Below, piece by piece: positions 1-5,450 of a stretch of 5,450 nucleotides of DNA. The stretch spans positions 1-5,450 of the forward strand of contig CAOJLW010000166.1 of assembly GCA_948438565.1 (NCBI GenBank), written 5' to 3'. Positions within the stretch are counted from its first letter, which is position 1; each line of letters opens with the position of its first letter. Source of the stretch: an uncultured Lachnospiraceae bacterium. Lineage in GTDB: Bacteria > Bacillota > Clostridia > Lachnospirales > Lachnospiraceae. The translations under genes and the position numbers were made by a program. Under the pieces are notes generated by a model that saw only the letters and a list, made by a program, of their open reading frames with translations, was not told the DNA's origin and made no database searches.

Positions 1-80
1 GCAACATGAGAAAATCTGTATGAAAAAAGTTGCCAACGTTTACTTGACGGTAACAAGACGGATCCTTCACTTTAATACAG

Positions 81-109
81 TGGACAAATTGTTAAAATCT
101 TGCTACAAT
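81..109 (+). promoter_or_regulatory. Sigma-A type promoter of the OPT/PqqD operon
   Basis: The -35 box TGGACA (81-86) matches the consensus at 5 of 6 positions. A 17-base spacer separates it from the -10 box TACAAT (104-109), also 5 of 6, and a TG at 101-102 makes it an extended -10. Transcription would start near 115-117, giving a leader of roughly 28 bases, too short for a riboswitch. A second TTGACG at 44-49 has no good -10 partner at normal spacing. No operator was recognised. Confidence 0.75.
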
Positions 110-143
110 ATTTACATATAAAAACAAAGGAGAGAAGATCCAG

Positions 144-2090
144 ATGAGTGAGAGCAAAGATTTTAAACCTTTTGTCCCAGCCAACAAAACACTGCCGGAA
201 TTTACATCCACATCGATTATTTTGGGGATAGTTCTGGCAGTTGTTTTTGGTGGGGCTAACGCGTATTTAGGCCTTCGTGTAGGTATGACGGTTTCGGCGT
301 CGATTCCGGCAGCCGTTATTTCTATGGGCATTATTCGTAAGATTTTAAAAAAGGATTCTATCCTGGAAAACAATATGGTACAGACTATTGGTTCTGCCGG
401 GGAATCGGTAGCCGCTGGTACGATTTTTACATTACCGGCTCTGTTTCTTTGGGCGGTTGAATGGGGGACGTCGTCGCCTTCTTTGATTGAGATTGCATCG
501 ATTGCTTTTATCGGCGGCGCGCTTGGCATCCTGTTTATGGTTCCTCTGCGGAAAGCGTTGATCGTACAGGAGCATGGGACCTTGCCGTATCCGGAAGGAC
601 AGGCGTGCGCAGAGGTATTGGTAGCGGGTGAAGAAGGCGGCGACAAAGCCACCACTGTTTTTGCGGGCCTTGGCATCGCTGCGGCGTACAAATTTATTGC
701 GGACGGGTTAAAAGCGTTTCCGAGTGAGGTGCATTATGAAATTCCGGCCTATCAAGGCTCCGGTATCGGCATGGACGTGCTCCCTGCGCTATTGGGCGTC
801 GGCTATGTCTGCGGGCCGAAGATTTCATCGTATCTGTTTTGCGGCGGTATCCTGGGTTGGTTTGTGCTGATGCCGTTAATTGTCCTGTTTGGCGCGGATA
901 TTGTTCTGTTTCCGGCAGACGTAAGCATCGCGCAGTTATATGCCGAAAAAGGTTCGTTTGGAATCTGGACGAATTATATCAAATATATCGGTGCGGGCGC
1001 GGTTGCCTGCGGCGGCGTGTTAAGCCTGATTAAATCGCTGCCTTTGATTATCAGTACGTTTCGTGAGGCATTGAAAGGCTTTGGAAAAGGCGACGCTACC
1101 GGCGAGCGCACCAACCAGGATTTGGATATTCGAATGATTATCGGCGGCATCGTAGTCTTGACGCTGGCGATTTGGATTATTCCAGTGATTCCAATCAATC
1201 TGTTCGGGGCGTTTTTAATCGTTATTTTTGGCTTCTTTTTTGCAACGGTATCCTCTCGTATGGTCGGTCTTGTCGGGAGTAGCAATAACCCGGTTTCCGG
1301 TATGACAATCGCCACGCTTTTGGTGGCTTCCATCGCTTTAAAGGCAACCGGCATGGACGGACAGGCCGGTATGACGGCCGCGATTGCGATTGGCGGTGTG
1401 ATTTGTATTGTTGCGGCGATTGCAGGAGATACGTCGCAGGATTTAAAGACAGGATATATTTTAGGCGCGACTCCTAAAAAACAGCAGATTGGAGAGTTGA
1501 TCGGCGTTTTGGCTTCTGCGATTGCGATCGGCGGTGTTTTATACCTGTTAGACCGTGCGTGGGGTTATGGATCGACGGAGCTTTCGGCTCCTCAGGCCAC
1601 GTTGATGAAGATGATTGTAGAAGGCGTTATGGGCGGCAACCTGCCTTGGGTTTTGGTAGGGATTGGTGCGTTTATTGCCATTGTGATAGAAATTTTGGGG
1701 ATTCCGGTGCTGCCGTTTGCGATTGGACTTTATCTGCCGATTCATTTGAGTACGCCAATGATGGTCGGCGGCGCGGTAAAATGGTTGATAGATAAGAAAA
1801 AAGGCTTAAGCGAGAAGGAGAGAAAGGACGCCGACGCCAACGGGATCCTCTATTCCTCCGGATTGATTGCAGGAGAGGGTCTGGTAGGCATTGCGCTGGC
1901 CGTTTTAGCGATTATACCGGCAGGTAAGGATCAGACGGTCGGGGATCTTTGGGGATCCTTTTTGTCCGACTTGATTCCTGCGCTTGGCGACGTTAGGGTT
2001 GGAAATATCATTGGTCTGGCAGCGTTTGCCCTGCTGACGTTATCGCTTTGGAAATTCTGTTTCCGCAGAGCAAAGAACAGCCGGCGCTAA
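144..2090 (+). CDS. OPT-family oligopeptide transporter (integral membrane)
   Basis: This 648-residue, highly hydrophobic protein belongs to the OPT (oligopeptide transporter) family. Family members are secondary, usually proton-coupled, importers of small peptides or metal-chelate complexes in the cytoplasmic membrane. The sequence shows many membrane segments in two halves, with stretches typical of prokaryotic OPT proteins: NAYLGLRVGMTVSASIPA (39-56), ENNMVQTIGSAGES (75-88), EHGTLPYPEGQACAEVL (143-159), SRMVGLVGSSNNPVSG (371-386), AGDTSQDLKTGYILGATP (427-444) and LPFAIGLYLPIHLSTP (523-538). A charged loop (about 551-566) precedes a final pair of hydrophobic stretches around SSGLIAGEGLVGI (571-583) and 621-640. 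The length is normal for bacterial members and no frame break is seen. The start is set by AGGAG at 128-132, 11 bases upstream, a slightly long spacing. It is the first gene of an operon with the PqqD-like gene. The substrate cannot be read from the sequence; peptide import is a family-based inference, and siderophore or metal-chelate transport is an alternative. Confidence 0.95.
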   Translation: MSESKDFKPFVPANKTLPEFTSTSIILGIVLAVVFGGANAYLGLRVGMTVSASIPAAVISMGIIRKILKKDSILENNMVQTIGSAGESVAAGTIFTLPALFLWAVEWGTSSPSLIEIASIAFIGGALGILFMVPLRKALIVQEHGTLPYPEGQACAEVLVAGEEGGDKATTVFAGLGIAAAYKFIADGLKAFPSEVHYEIPAYQGSGIGMDVLPALLGVGYVCGPKISSYLFCGGILGWFVLMPLIVLFGADIVLFPADVSIAQLYAEKGSFGIWTNYIKYIGAGAVACGGVLSLIKSLPLIISTFREALKGFGKGDATGERTNQDLDIRMIIGGIVVLTLAIWIIPVIPINLFGAFLIVIFGFFFATVSSRMVGLVGSSNNPVSGMTIATLLVASIALKATGMDGQAGMTAAIAIGGVICIVAAIAGDTSQDLKTGYILGATPKKQQIGELIGVLASAIAIGGVLYLLDRAWGYGSTELSAPQATLMKMIVEGVMGGNLPWVLVGIGAFIAIVIEILGIPVLPFAIGLYLPIHLSTPMMVGGAVKWLIDKKKGLSEKERKDADANGILYSSGLIAGEGLVGIALAVLAIIPAGKDQTVGDLWGSFLSDLIPALGDVRVGNIIGLAAFALLTLSLWKFCFRRAKNSRR

Positions 2091-2101
2091 AAGGAGTGTC
2101 C

Positions 2102-2446
2102 ATGTCTAAAAAAAAGAATTTTATGGATTTTATTCCGGCCGCCAATCCGGCATATACCTGGGATGCGGATCCCAAAGGCATTGTAACGGTTCATGTGGTC
2201 AACAAGGGTTTTTACAACCGGCTTGCGCAAAAGCTGTTTAAGCGGCCTCGCATCAGCCATATTGCACTGGACGCATACGGAAGCTTTGTCTGGCGGCAGA
2301 TGGATGGGAAACGAAATGTGTATGAGATTTCCAGGCTGGTATCGGCGCAGTTTGGCAAGGACGCCGAGCCGGTTGTGGAACGGCTGGTGCGATATATCCA
2401 GATTTTATATCAGAACCAGTTTATCGGATATGTAAAACCGAAATAG
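2102..2446 (+). CDS. PqqD-family (RRE-like) small protein
   Basis: This 114-residue soluble protein resembles the PqqD family, whose members fold as small winged-helix domains. In PqqD itself, and in the RiPP recognition elements fused to radical SAM and other enzymes, this domain binds the leader of a precursor peptide. The match rests on the spaced pattern IP..NP.Y.W near 11-20, LDAYGSFVWRQMDG at 56-69, VYEISRLVSAQFG at 73-85, and a C-terminal helix ending LYQNQFIGYV (102-111). No signal peptide or membrane segment is present. The ATG at 2102 is chosen because AAAAGGAG (2089-2096) lies 5 bases upstream; an in-frame ATG at 2048 lies inside the OPT gene and would add 18 unrelated residues. 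It starts 11 bases after the OPT stop and is followed by a terminator, so the two genes are almost certainly co-transcribed. What it binds is unknown; it could be a peptide-binding or regulatory partner of the transporter, which is inference. Confidence 0.88.
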   Translation: MSKKKNFMDFIPAANPAYTWDADPKGIVTVHVVNKGFYNRLAQKLFKRPRISHIALDAYGSFVWRQMDGKRNVYEISRLVSAQFGKDAEPVVERLVRYIQILYQNQFIGYVKPK

Positions 2447-2465
2447 ATTGTTATCCAACAAATAA

Positions 2466-2508
2466 GCAGGATTTTGCCGTGTTGATATCGGTGAAATCCT
2501 GTTTTTTT
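2466..2508 (+). terminator. Intrinsic terminator of the OPT/PqqD operon
   Basis: A 13-bp stem pairs 2467-2479 with 2489-2501 (outer CAGGATTT with AAATCCTG, two G-T wobbles, inner CCG with CGG). The loop is 9 bases, and seven T follow at 2502-2508. The stem begins 20 bases after the PqqD-like stop. It separates this operon from the sigma-factor genes. Confidence 0.9.
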
Positions 2509-2560
2509 GTTTCATAGGAAAGAGCTTGCTGCTGTGAAGGATGAAAAGGTCTGGGTTTCC

Positions 2561-2594
2561 AAGCGCCGATGGCGCTTATTCGGTAACGACCGAA
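2561..2594. other. Tandem perfect hairpins, possible structured RNA or dispersed repeat
   Basis: Two perfect stem-loops lie one base apart. The first pairs AAGCGCC (2561-2567) with GGCGCTT (2571-2577) around the loop GAT. The second pairs TTCGGT (2579-2584) with ACCGAA (2589-2594) around the loop AACG. Neither is followed directly by a T-tract, so they are not simple terminators; a T-run occurs only at 2627-2631, after a possible weak AGTGT/ACACT pairing (2599-2603 with 2623-2627). The element could be a structured RNA, a dispersed palindromic repeat, or coding sequence of a small open frame that overlaps it. I do not match it to a named RNA family. Confidence 0.5.
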
Positions 2595-2710
2595 ATGGAG
2601 TGTAAAGGATGCGCTGTAGAACACACTTTTTGCTTGGTATAGAAAAATAACAAAAAACTGGGATTTTTTTGCCCTATGGCATATCTAATTAATGCAGGGT
2701 AAAAAAGGAA

Positions 2711-2722
2711 TGCTCCGGAGCA
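2711..2722. promoter_or_regulatory. Perfect 12-bp palindrome upstream of the sigma gene
   Basis: TGCTCCGGAGCA is a perfect palindrome lying 21 bases before the Shine-Dalgarno of the sigma factor. It could be a binding site for a dimeric regulator, or in RNA a small 4-bp hairpin with a CCGG loop in the leader. One short palindrome can also arise by chance, so the regulatory reading is tentative. Confidence 0.3.
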
Positions 2723-2757
2723 ATCTAAACGATCTGTGCGTACAGGAGGTATGCTTT

Positions 2758-3264
2758 ATGCAAAGCAGAGAAACAGAAGATATGGTAAGAATGGCTCAGC
2801 AAAGAGATCCCGATGTTTTTACAGAACTGATGCAGCTTTTCTTAAAAGATATGTACCGAACGGCGCTTGCAATCCTTTTAAATGATGAGGACGCAGCGGA
2901 TGCGATTCAGGATACGATACTGGCCTGTTGGGAAAAAATACATACGCTCAAAGAACCGCAATACTTTAAAACATGGATGATGCGGATCTTGATTAACCGA
3001 TGCTGCAAAATGAAAAAATATGCCAAAAGTATGGGGACGTTGGAAGCGTATGAGGAACCGTCCGCCTGCGACGAATACAATTTGGAATTCAAAGAGGCAT
3101 TGGCGTCGTTGGATGAAAAATACCGCGTTGTTTTGACATTATTCTATGGCGGCTGTTATCGTATTGATGAAATAGCAGGAATGTTAAAAATTCCCAAAAG
3201 CACGGTGCAGACGCGTCTGCAAAGAGGACGTAAAAAGCTGGCAAGGGATTATTATGGGATTTAG
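2758..3264 (+). CDS. ECF-type RNA polymerase sigma factor (sigma-70 family)
   Basis: This 168-residue protein has the two-domain layout of extracytoplasmic-function sigma factors, which direct RNA polymerase to stress or envelope promoters. Region 2 spans about residues 17-85, with the core-binding and -10 recognition helices around DEDAADAIQDTILACWEKI (43-61) and the following FKTWMMRILINRC (70-82). A linker of about 30 residues leads to region 4 (about 112-163). There, LDEKYRVVLTLFYGG (118-132) precedes the helix-turn-helix RIDEIAGMLKIPKSTVQTRL (135-154) and a basic end. The start at 2758 is chosen because AGGAGG (2744-2749) lies 8 bases upstream; an in-frame ATG at 2692 would add 22 residues but lacks a comparable site. 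The next gene starts 17 bases after the stop and looks like its membrane anti-sigma factor. It broadly resembles the SigV/SigW-like group of Firmicutes, but the subgroup and inducing signal are not determined. Confidence 0.93.
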   Translation: MQSRETEDMVRMAQQRDPDVFTELMQLFLKDMYRTALAILLNDEDAADAIQDTILACWEKIHTLKEPQYFKTWMMRILINRCCKMKKYAKSMGTLEAYEEPSACDEYNLEFKEALASLDEKYRVVLTLFYGGCYRIDEIAGMLKIPKSTVQTRLQRGRKKLARDYYGI

Positions 3265-3281
3265 AAAGGAGAGAAAACAGA

Positions 3282-4283
3282 ATGATGAAACACAATATAT
3301 TTTCAGAAGATGTAACAGTGCCGGAGATTGTAAAAGAAAAAGCGGAAAGCGCATTTTTTGCCATTCAAACAGAAAGGATGGATATAACAGGACACGGGAT
3401 ACAAAAAAAGCGGAAGGGAAACAGAAAAAGGGCGGGAAAAACGGCATGGATATGCGTTGCGGCTGCAGCCTGCATGGCGCTTGTGATTGTAACAGAATTT
3501 TGGACGGGGCATACAAACGAAGTCCGGGAAGGGGATACGATTCGTACGGCGTTACATCAAATTGATAAAATGTTTACGTTGCAGGTAAAGGCGGAAGAAG
3601 CGGAGGACTTACTTTTATTGACAGAAGGGGAACCCGTTCCTGTGACGATCCGTGACAGTAAGGCGGGAAGCTGGGTTTTTGGAGCGAACGATTTAGAGGG
3701 TGGCATTCTAAATTACTGTATCAATATACCGCCGATTATTTGTGAGGGAAGCCAGATCGAAAGCATTACTTATAGCGTCAATAACGGCGTATTTCAGATT
3801 GTGCAGCCGGAGAATGAGGAGAGCATCATTGTGGACGGGCAGCGCGCTGACGACGCTTTCCATATCGGAAGCATCGGAGGAGACTATGACGAGGAGAGAG
3901 ACGGGATGCCGTCCCGTCCGTTTGAAACGGTCTATTATCAATCCATTACCCTGGATTATGACAGACAGTCAGGGGAATATACCTGGATCAATCTCTGTAA
4001 GGAACGCGATCAAAGCGAGGAGATCATACAATTGCTATGGGGGGAGGACGTTACGATAGAAGCATATAATCGTGGAATACAAAAAATGCTGGATTCTACG
4101 GCGCTCACCTGTACGGTCAATTATACGGATCATACGTCGCAGTCAGTGGATATCAAAGTAGACAGCCATGTGATGACTCGCAGGGAAGCAGGGGAGACGC
4201 TGGATCCCGGAATGGATCCAAGGGATTTAGACGAAAAAACAGCAGTGATTACCTTTGAATTGCAGCCACAAACAGACAATTGA
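3282..4283 (+). CDS. Putative membrane-anchored anti-sigma factor with extracytoplasmic domain
   Basis: This 333-residue protein has an N-terminal cytoplasmic part (1-53) ending in a strongly basic stretch (QKKRKGNRKR at 41-50). One membrane helix follows (about 55-72, AWICVAAAACMALVIVTE), then an acidic outer domain of about 260 residues. With the positive-inside rule this is an N-in, C-out single-pass protein. Its position 17 bases behind an ECF sigma gene, with its own AGGAG (3267-3271) 10 bases before the ATG, is the normal place for the cognate anti-sigma factor. The N-terminal VPEIVKEKAESAFFAIQ (13-29) may be the sigma-binding helix. No HxxxCxxC zinc anti-sigma motif is present, and I do not recognise the DUF3298/DUF4163 parts of RsiV. 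The outer domain looks beta-rich, with paired phrases such as SITYSVNNGVFQI (161-173) and CTVNYTDHTSQSVDIKV (277-293), and has four cysteines (146, 154, 239, 277). The function is inferred from context and topology; a sigma-dependent envelope sensor is the likeliest role. Confidence 0.72.
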   Translation: MMKHNIFSEDVTVPEIVKEKAESAFFAIQTERMDITGHGIQKKRKGNRKRAGKTAWICVAAAACMALVIVTEFWTGHTNEVREGDTIRTALHQIDKMFTLQVKAEEAEDLLLLTEGEPVPVTIRDSKAGSWVFGANDLEGGILNYCINIPPIICEGSQIESITYSVNNGVFQIVQPENEESIIVDGQRADDAFHIGSIGGDYDEERDGMPSRPFETVYYQSITLDYDRQSGEYTWINLCKERDQSEEIIQLLWGEDVTIEAYNRGIQKMLDSTALTCTVNYTDHTSQSVDIKVDSHVMTRREAGETLDPGMDPRDLDEKTAVITFELQPQTDN

Positions 4284-4294
4284 CAGATTTGCAG

Positions 4295-4330
4295 CAACCG
4301 CGCCACAGACGGCGCGGTTGTTTCTTGTTT
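4295..4330 (+). terminator. Strong intrinsic terminator of the sigma/anti-sigma operon
   Basis: A perfect 10-bp GC-rich stem pairs CAACCGCGCC (4295-4304) with GGCGCGGTTG (4311-4320) around a 6-base loop. It is followed by the T-rich TTTCTTGTTT (4321-4330). It begins 12 bases after the anti-sigma stop. The opposite strand lacks a T-tract, so it works in the + direction only. Confidence 0.93.
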
Positions 4331-4370
4331 ACGGTTTTTCAGAAAAGGGATTTTATAAAAGGCAAAAATG

Positions 4371-4379
4371 TGTTACGAT
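4371..4379 (+). promoter_or_regulatory. Possible extended -10 promoter for the CapA-like gene
   Basis: TGT-TACGAT at 4371-4379 fits an extended -10 box. The bases 17 upstream (4351-4356, TTTTAT) match the -35 consensus poorly, which is tolerable for extended -10 promoters. It lies between the preceding terminator and the Shine-Dalgarno of the CapA-like gene, which needs its own promoter. The leader would be about 60 bases and shows no clear structure. Confidence 0.35.
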
Positions 4380-4446
4380 ACATAGGATATGGTTTTTGGG
4401 AGGGTATCGGCCAGATATTGAATGGATTGTACAAAGGAGGAAATGA

Positions 4447-5450
4447 ATGGCAGGAAAGTGTATTCGTATGCGATGGAAAGCGTATGTCTGGATGGCCGTT
4501 TTGTCGATTACGGCTGTTTTATGCGGATGCAGCCAGAGAAAAGCCGTGACGGATTATGCCATGTCTGATGTCAAAGCGGAGTCGCTGTCAGGCAATGAGG
4601 CGTCGGTTGCGGGTACGGAAGTGATGCCGGAAACAGAGGAAAGAGCGGCAGAAGAGGCGTATCAGGGACTTTTGGCATCCTGTATGGAGTTCTATGGGGA
4701 GCAATATGCGCTGGATGTGACTTTTTTGGAATGGCTTGCAGAAGAATATGGCGATTCATGCATTTTAGAGCTTGCAGATGCGGCTGAATCCCATACGCTG
4801 GATACGGATGTCTGGCGTCGTTTGACCGGAAATACCATACACGTGCTGTGGCTGTTGTTTTGTGAGCAGACCGGACGTAAGGATGATAGGCTGAATGCCG
4901 TCACATGGAAGGACTGCGCCGCTACAGAAGAGACGACGTTAGCGTTTACAGGAGACATTAACTTTGCGGAAGGCTATGTGACGACCCGGTATCTGGATAG
5001 CTGCGCCGACGGGATTTACGGATGCTTTTCCAAGGATTTGCTGACGCTTATGAATGGCATGGACGTTATGATGATCAACAATGAGTTTACGTATAGCGAC
5101 AGAGGGCAGGCGCTTTCCGGTAAGGCCTTTACGTTTCGCGCGGATCCTTCCCGTGCAGAGCTGCTGCACGTTTTTGGGACGGACATTGTAAACCTGGCCA
5201 ATAATCATGTCTATGATTTTGGGCCAGACGCCTTGCTGGATACGATTGCCACCTTGGATCAGGAGGGGATACCGCATATCGGCGCCGGCGCGAATCTGCG
5301 GGAAGCCAGTCAGCCGTATGCCTTTATCTGCAACGGTTGGAAAATCACACTGGCTGCGGCCACGCAGATTGAACGAAGTAAAAATTATACAAAAGAGGCG
5401 ACGGCGGATACGCCCGGAGTTTTAAAAACCTTAAATCCGGAGAAATATGT
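4447..5450 (+). CDS. CapA-family (PGA_cap) lipoprotein, 3' end outside window
   Basis: The reading frame stays open to the window edge, giving 334 codons plus two bases. The ATG at 4447 sits 6 bases after AAAGGAGG (4433-4440); an ATG at 4443 is out of frame and stops soon. The N-terminus is a lipoprotein signal: basic residues, a hydrophobic helix (13-25) and the lipobox LCGC with Cys28 as the lipidated residue. An Ala/Glu-rich linker (about 30-68) and a helical domain (about 69-157) follow. The CapA-type metallophosphatase domain starts near 163, with TGDINFAEG (168-176), NNEF (211-214) and NLANNHVYDFG (249-259), the expected metal-ligand motifs. Later family motifs would lie past the edge. 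CapA-like proteins are linked to poly-gamma-glutamate or other capsule/envelope polymer export or processing, but many stand-alone members have no proven role. No capB or capC is visible here. It probably acts on the outer face of the membrane. A strong terminator separates it from the sigma operon. Confidence 0.9.
   Translation, partial: MAGKCIRMRWKAYVWMAVLSITAVLCGCSQRKAVTDYAMSDVKAESLSGNEASVAGTEVMPETEERAAEEAYQGLLASCMEFYGEQYALDVTFLEWLAEEYGDSCILELADAAESHTLDTDVWRRLTGNTIHVLWLLFCEQTGRKDDRLNAVTWKDCAATEETTLAFTGDINFAEGYVTTRYLDSCADGIYGCFSKDLLTLMNGMDVMMINNEFTYSDRGQALSGKAFTFRADPSRAELLHVFGTDIVNLANNHVYDFGPDALLDTIATLDQEGIPHIGAGANLREASQPYAFICNGWKITLAAATQIERSKNYTKEATADTPGVLKTLNPEKY

Larger units (their letters stand above)
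2510..2757 (+). other. Intergenic region ahead of the sigma-factor operon
   Basis: This stretch must contain the promoter of the sigma-factor operon, because a strong terminator closes the gene before it. No convincing -35/-10 pair was found. The best vegetative candidate is TGG-TATAGA at 2635-2643 with TGTAGA at 2615-2620 (17-base spacer), a weak match. No clear ECF-type box was recognised either, so autoregulation cannot be judged. The region also holds a tandem hairpin element, a 33-codon open frame (2541-2642) and a palindrome near the gene start, listed separately. Confidence 0.5.

Noticed and set aside
2..121. A frame open from the window start, with an ATG at 20, to a TAA at 119-121, which could be the tail of an upstream gene or a small protein.
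   Set aside because: It has no ribosome site before the ATG, has no recognisable protein character, and runs through the strong OPT promoter. A chance open frame is likelier, though a gene tail cannot be fully excluded from the window edge.
92..691. A 199-codon open frame on the - strand.
   Set aside because: It lies opposite the first part of the OPT gene, has low-complexity Pro/Ala/Thr/Ile composition typical of an antisense shadow, and has no ribosome site.
974..1354. A 126-codon - strand frame inside the OPT gene.
   Set aside because: It is fully antisense to a well-supported coding region, with no ribosome site and no recognisable domain.
2561..2594. Tandem hairpins considered as a guanidine-II (mini-ykkC) riboswitch.
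   Set aside because: That RNA has two hairpins each with an ACGR loop. Here the loops are GAT and AACG, and no guanidine transporter or related gene follows.
2692..2757. An upstream in-frame start that would extend the sigma factor by 22 residues.
   Set aside because: The ATG at 2692 has no Shine-Dalgarno, while the ATG at 2758 has a perfect AGGAGG at good spacing, and the added residues are not part of sigma region 2.
4198..4219. Short direct repeat of TGGATCC near the end of the anti-sigma gene.
   Set aside because: It encodes two nearby Asp-Pro pairs in the protein and is too short to suggest a recombination or insertion site.
4255..4549. Two overlapping + strand open frames spanning the terminator and the start of the CapA-like gene.
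   Set aside because: They run through a strong terminator and out of frame through the signal peptide of the CapA-like protein; neither has a ribosome site or a recognisable sequence.

Overview
The window looks like chromosome from a Clostridia member of the Firmicutes, most likely Lachnospiraceae-like. The signs are strong AGGAGG-type ribosome binding sites, vegetative promoters with extended -10 boxes, hairpin/T-tract terminators, moderate GC and the gene families present. The taxonomic call is an inference from style and gene content, not from a marker gene. All supported genes are on the + strand, in three transcription blocks.

Block 1 (about 81-2508) is a compact two-gene operon. A clear promoter (TGGACA, 17 bp, TGC-TACAAT) drives a 648-residue OPT-family transporter. 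Eleven bases after its stop comes a 114-residue PqqD-like protein, and the operon ends at a strong intrinsic terminator. PqqD-like domains are best known as peptide-binding RiPP recognition elements, so the pairing with a possible oligopeptide transporter is suggestive. No modifying enzyme or precursor peptide is visible here.

The 311-base gap at 2447-2757 holds that terminator, two adjacent perfect hairpins (2561-2594) overlapping a 33-codon open frame with a CxxC-x3-H-x2-C pattern, and a perfect 12-bp palindrome (2711-2722) just upstream of the next gene.

Block 2 (2758-4330) encodes an ECF-type sigma-70 factor followed, 17 bases later, by a single-pass membrane protein with a basic cytoplasmic N-terminus and a large outer domain. 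This is the usual arrangement of a sigma factor and its cognate membrane anti-sigma factor, although the second protein matches no classical anti-sigma motif that I can recognise. A very strong terminator closes the block.

Block 3 (4447 to the window end) is the first 334 codons of a CapA-like (PGA_cap family) metallophosphatase-type lipoprotein. It has a lipobox, a linker, an unassigned helical domain of about 90 residues, and then the CapA domain. It is cut by the window edge.

The families are mostly known. The parts worth following up are the OPT/PqqD pairing without RiPP enzymes, the unclassified sensor-like domain of the anti-sigma candidate, the hairpin element, and the extra domain in the CapA-like protein. 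I found no CRISPR array, tRNA, rRNA, insertion sequence or integrase.
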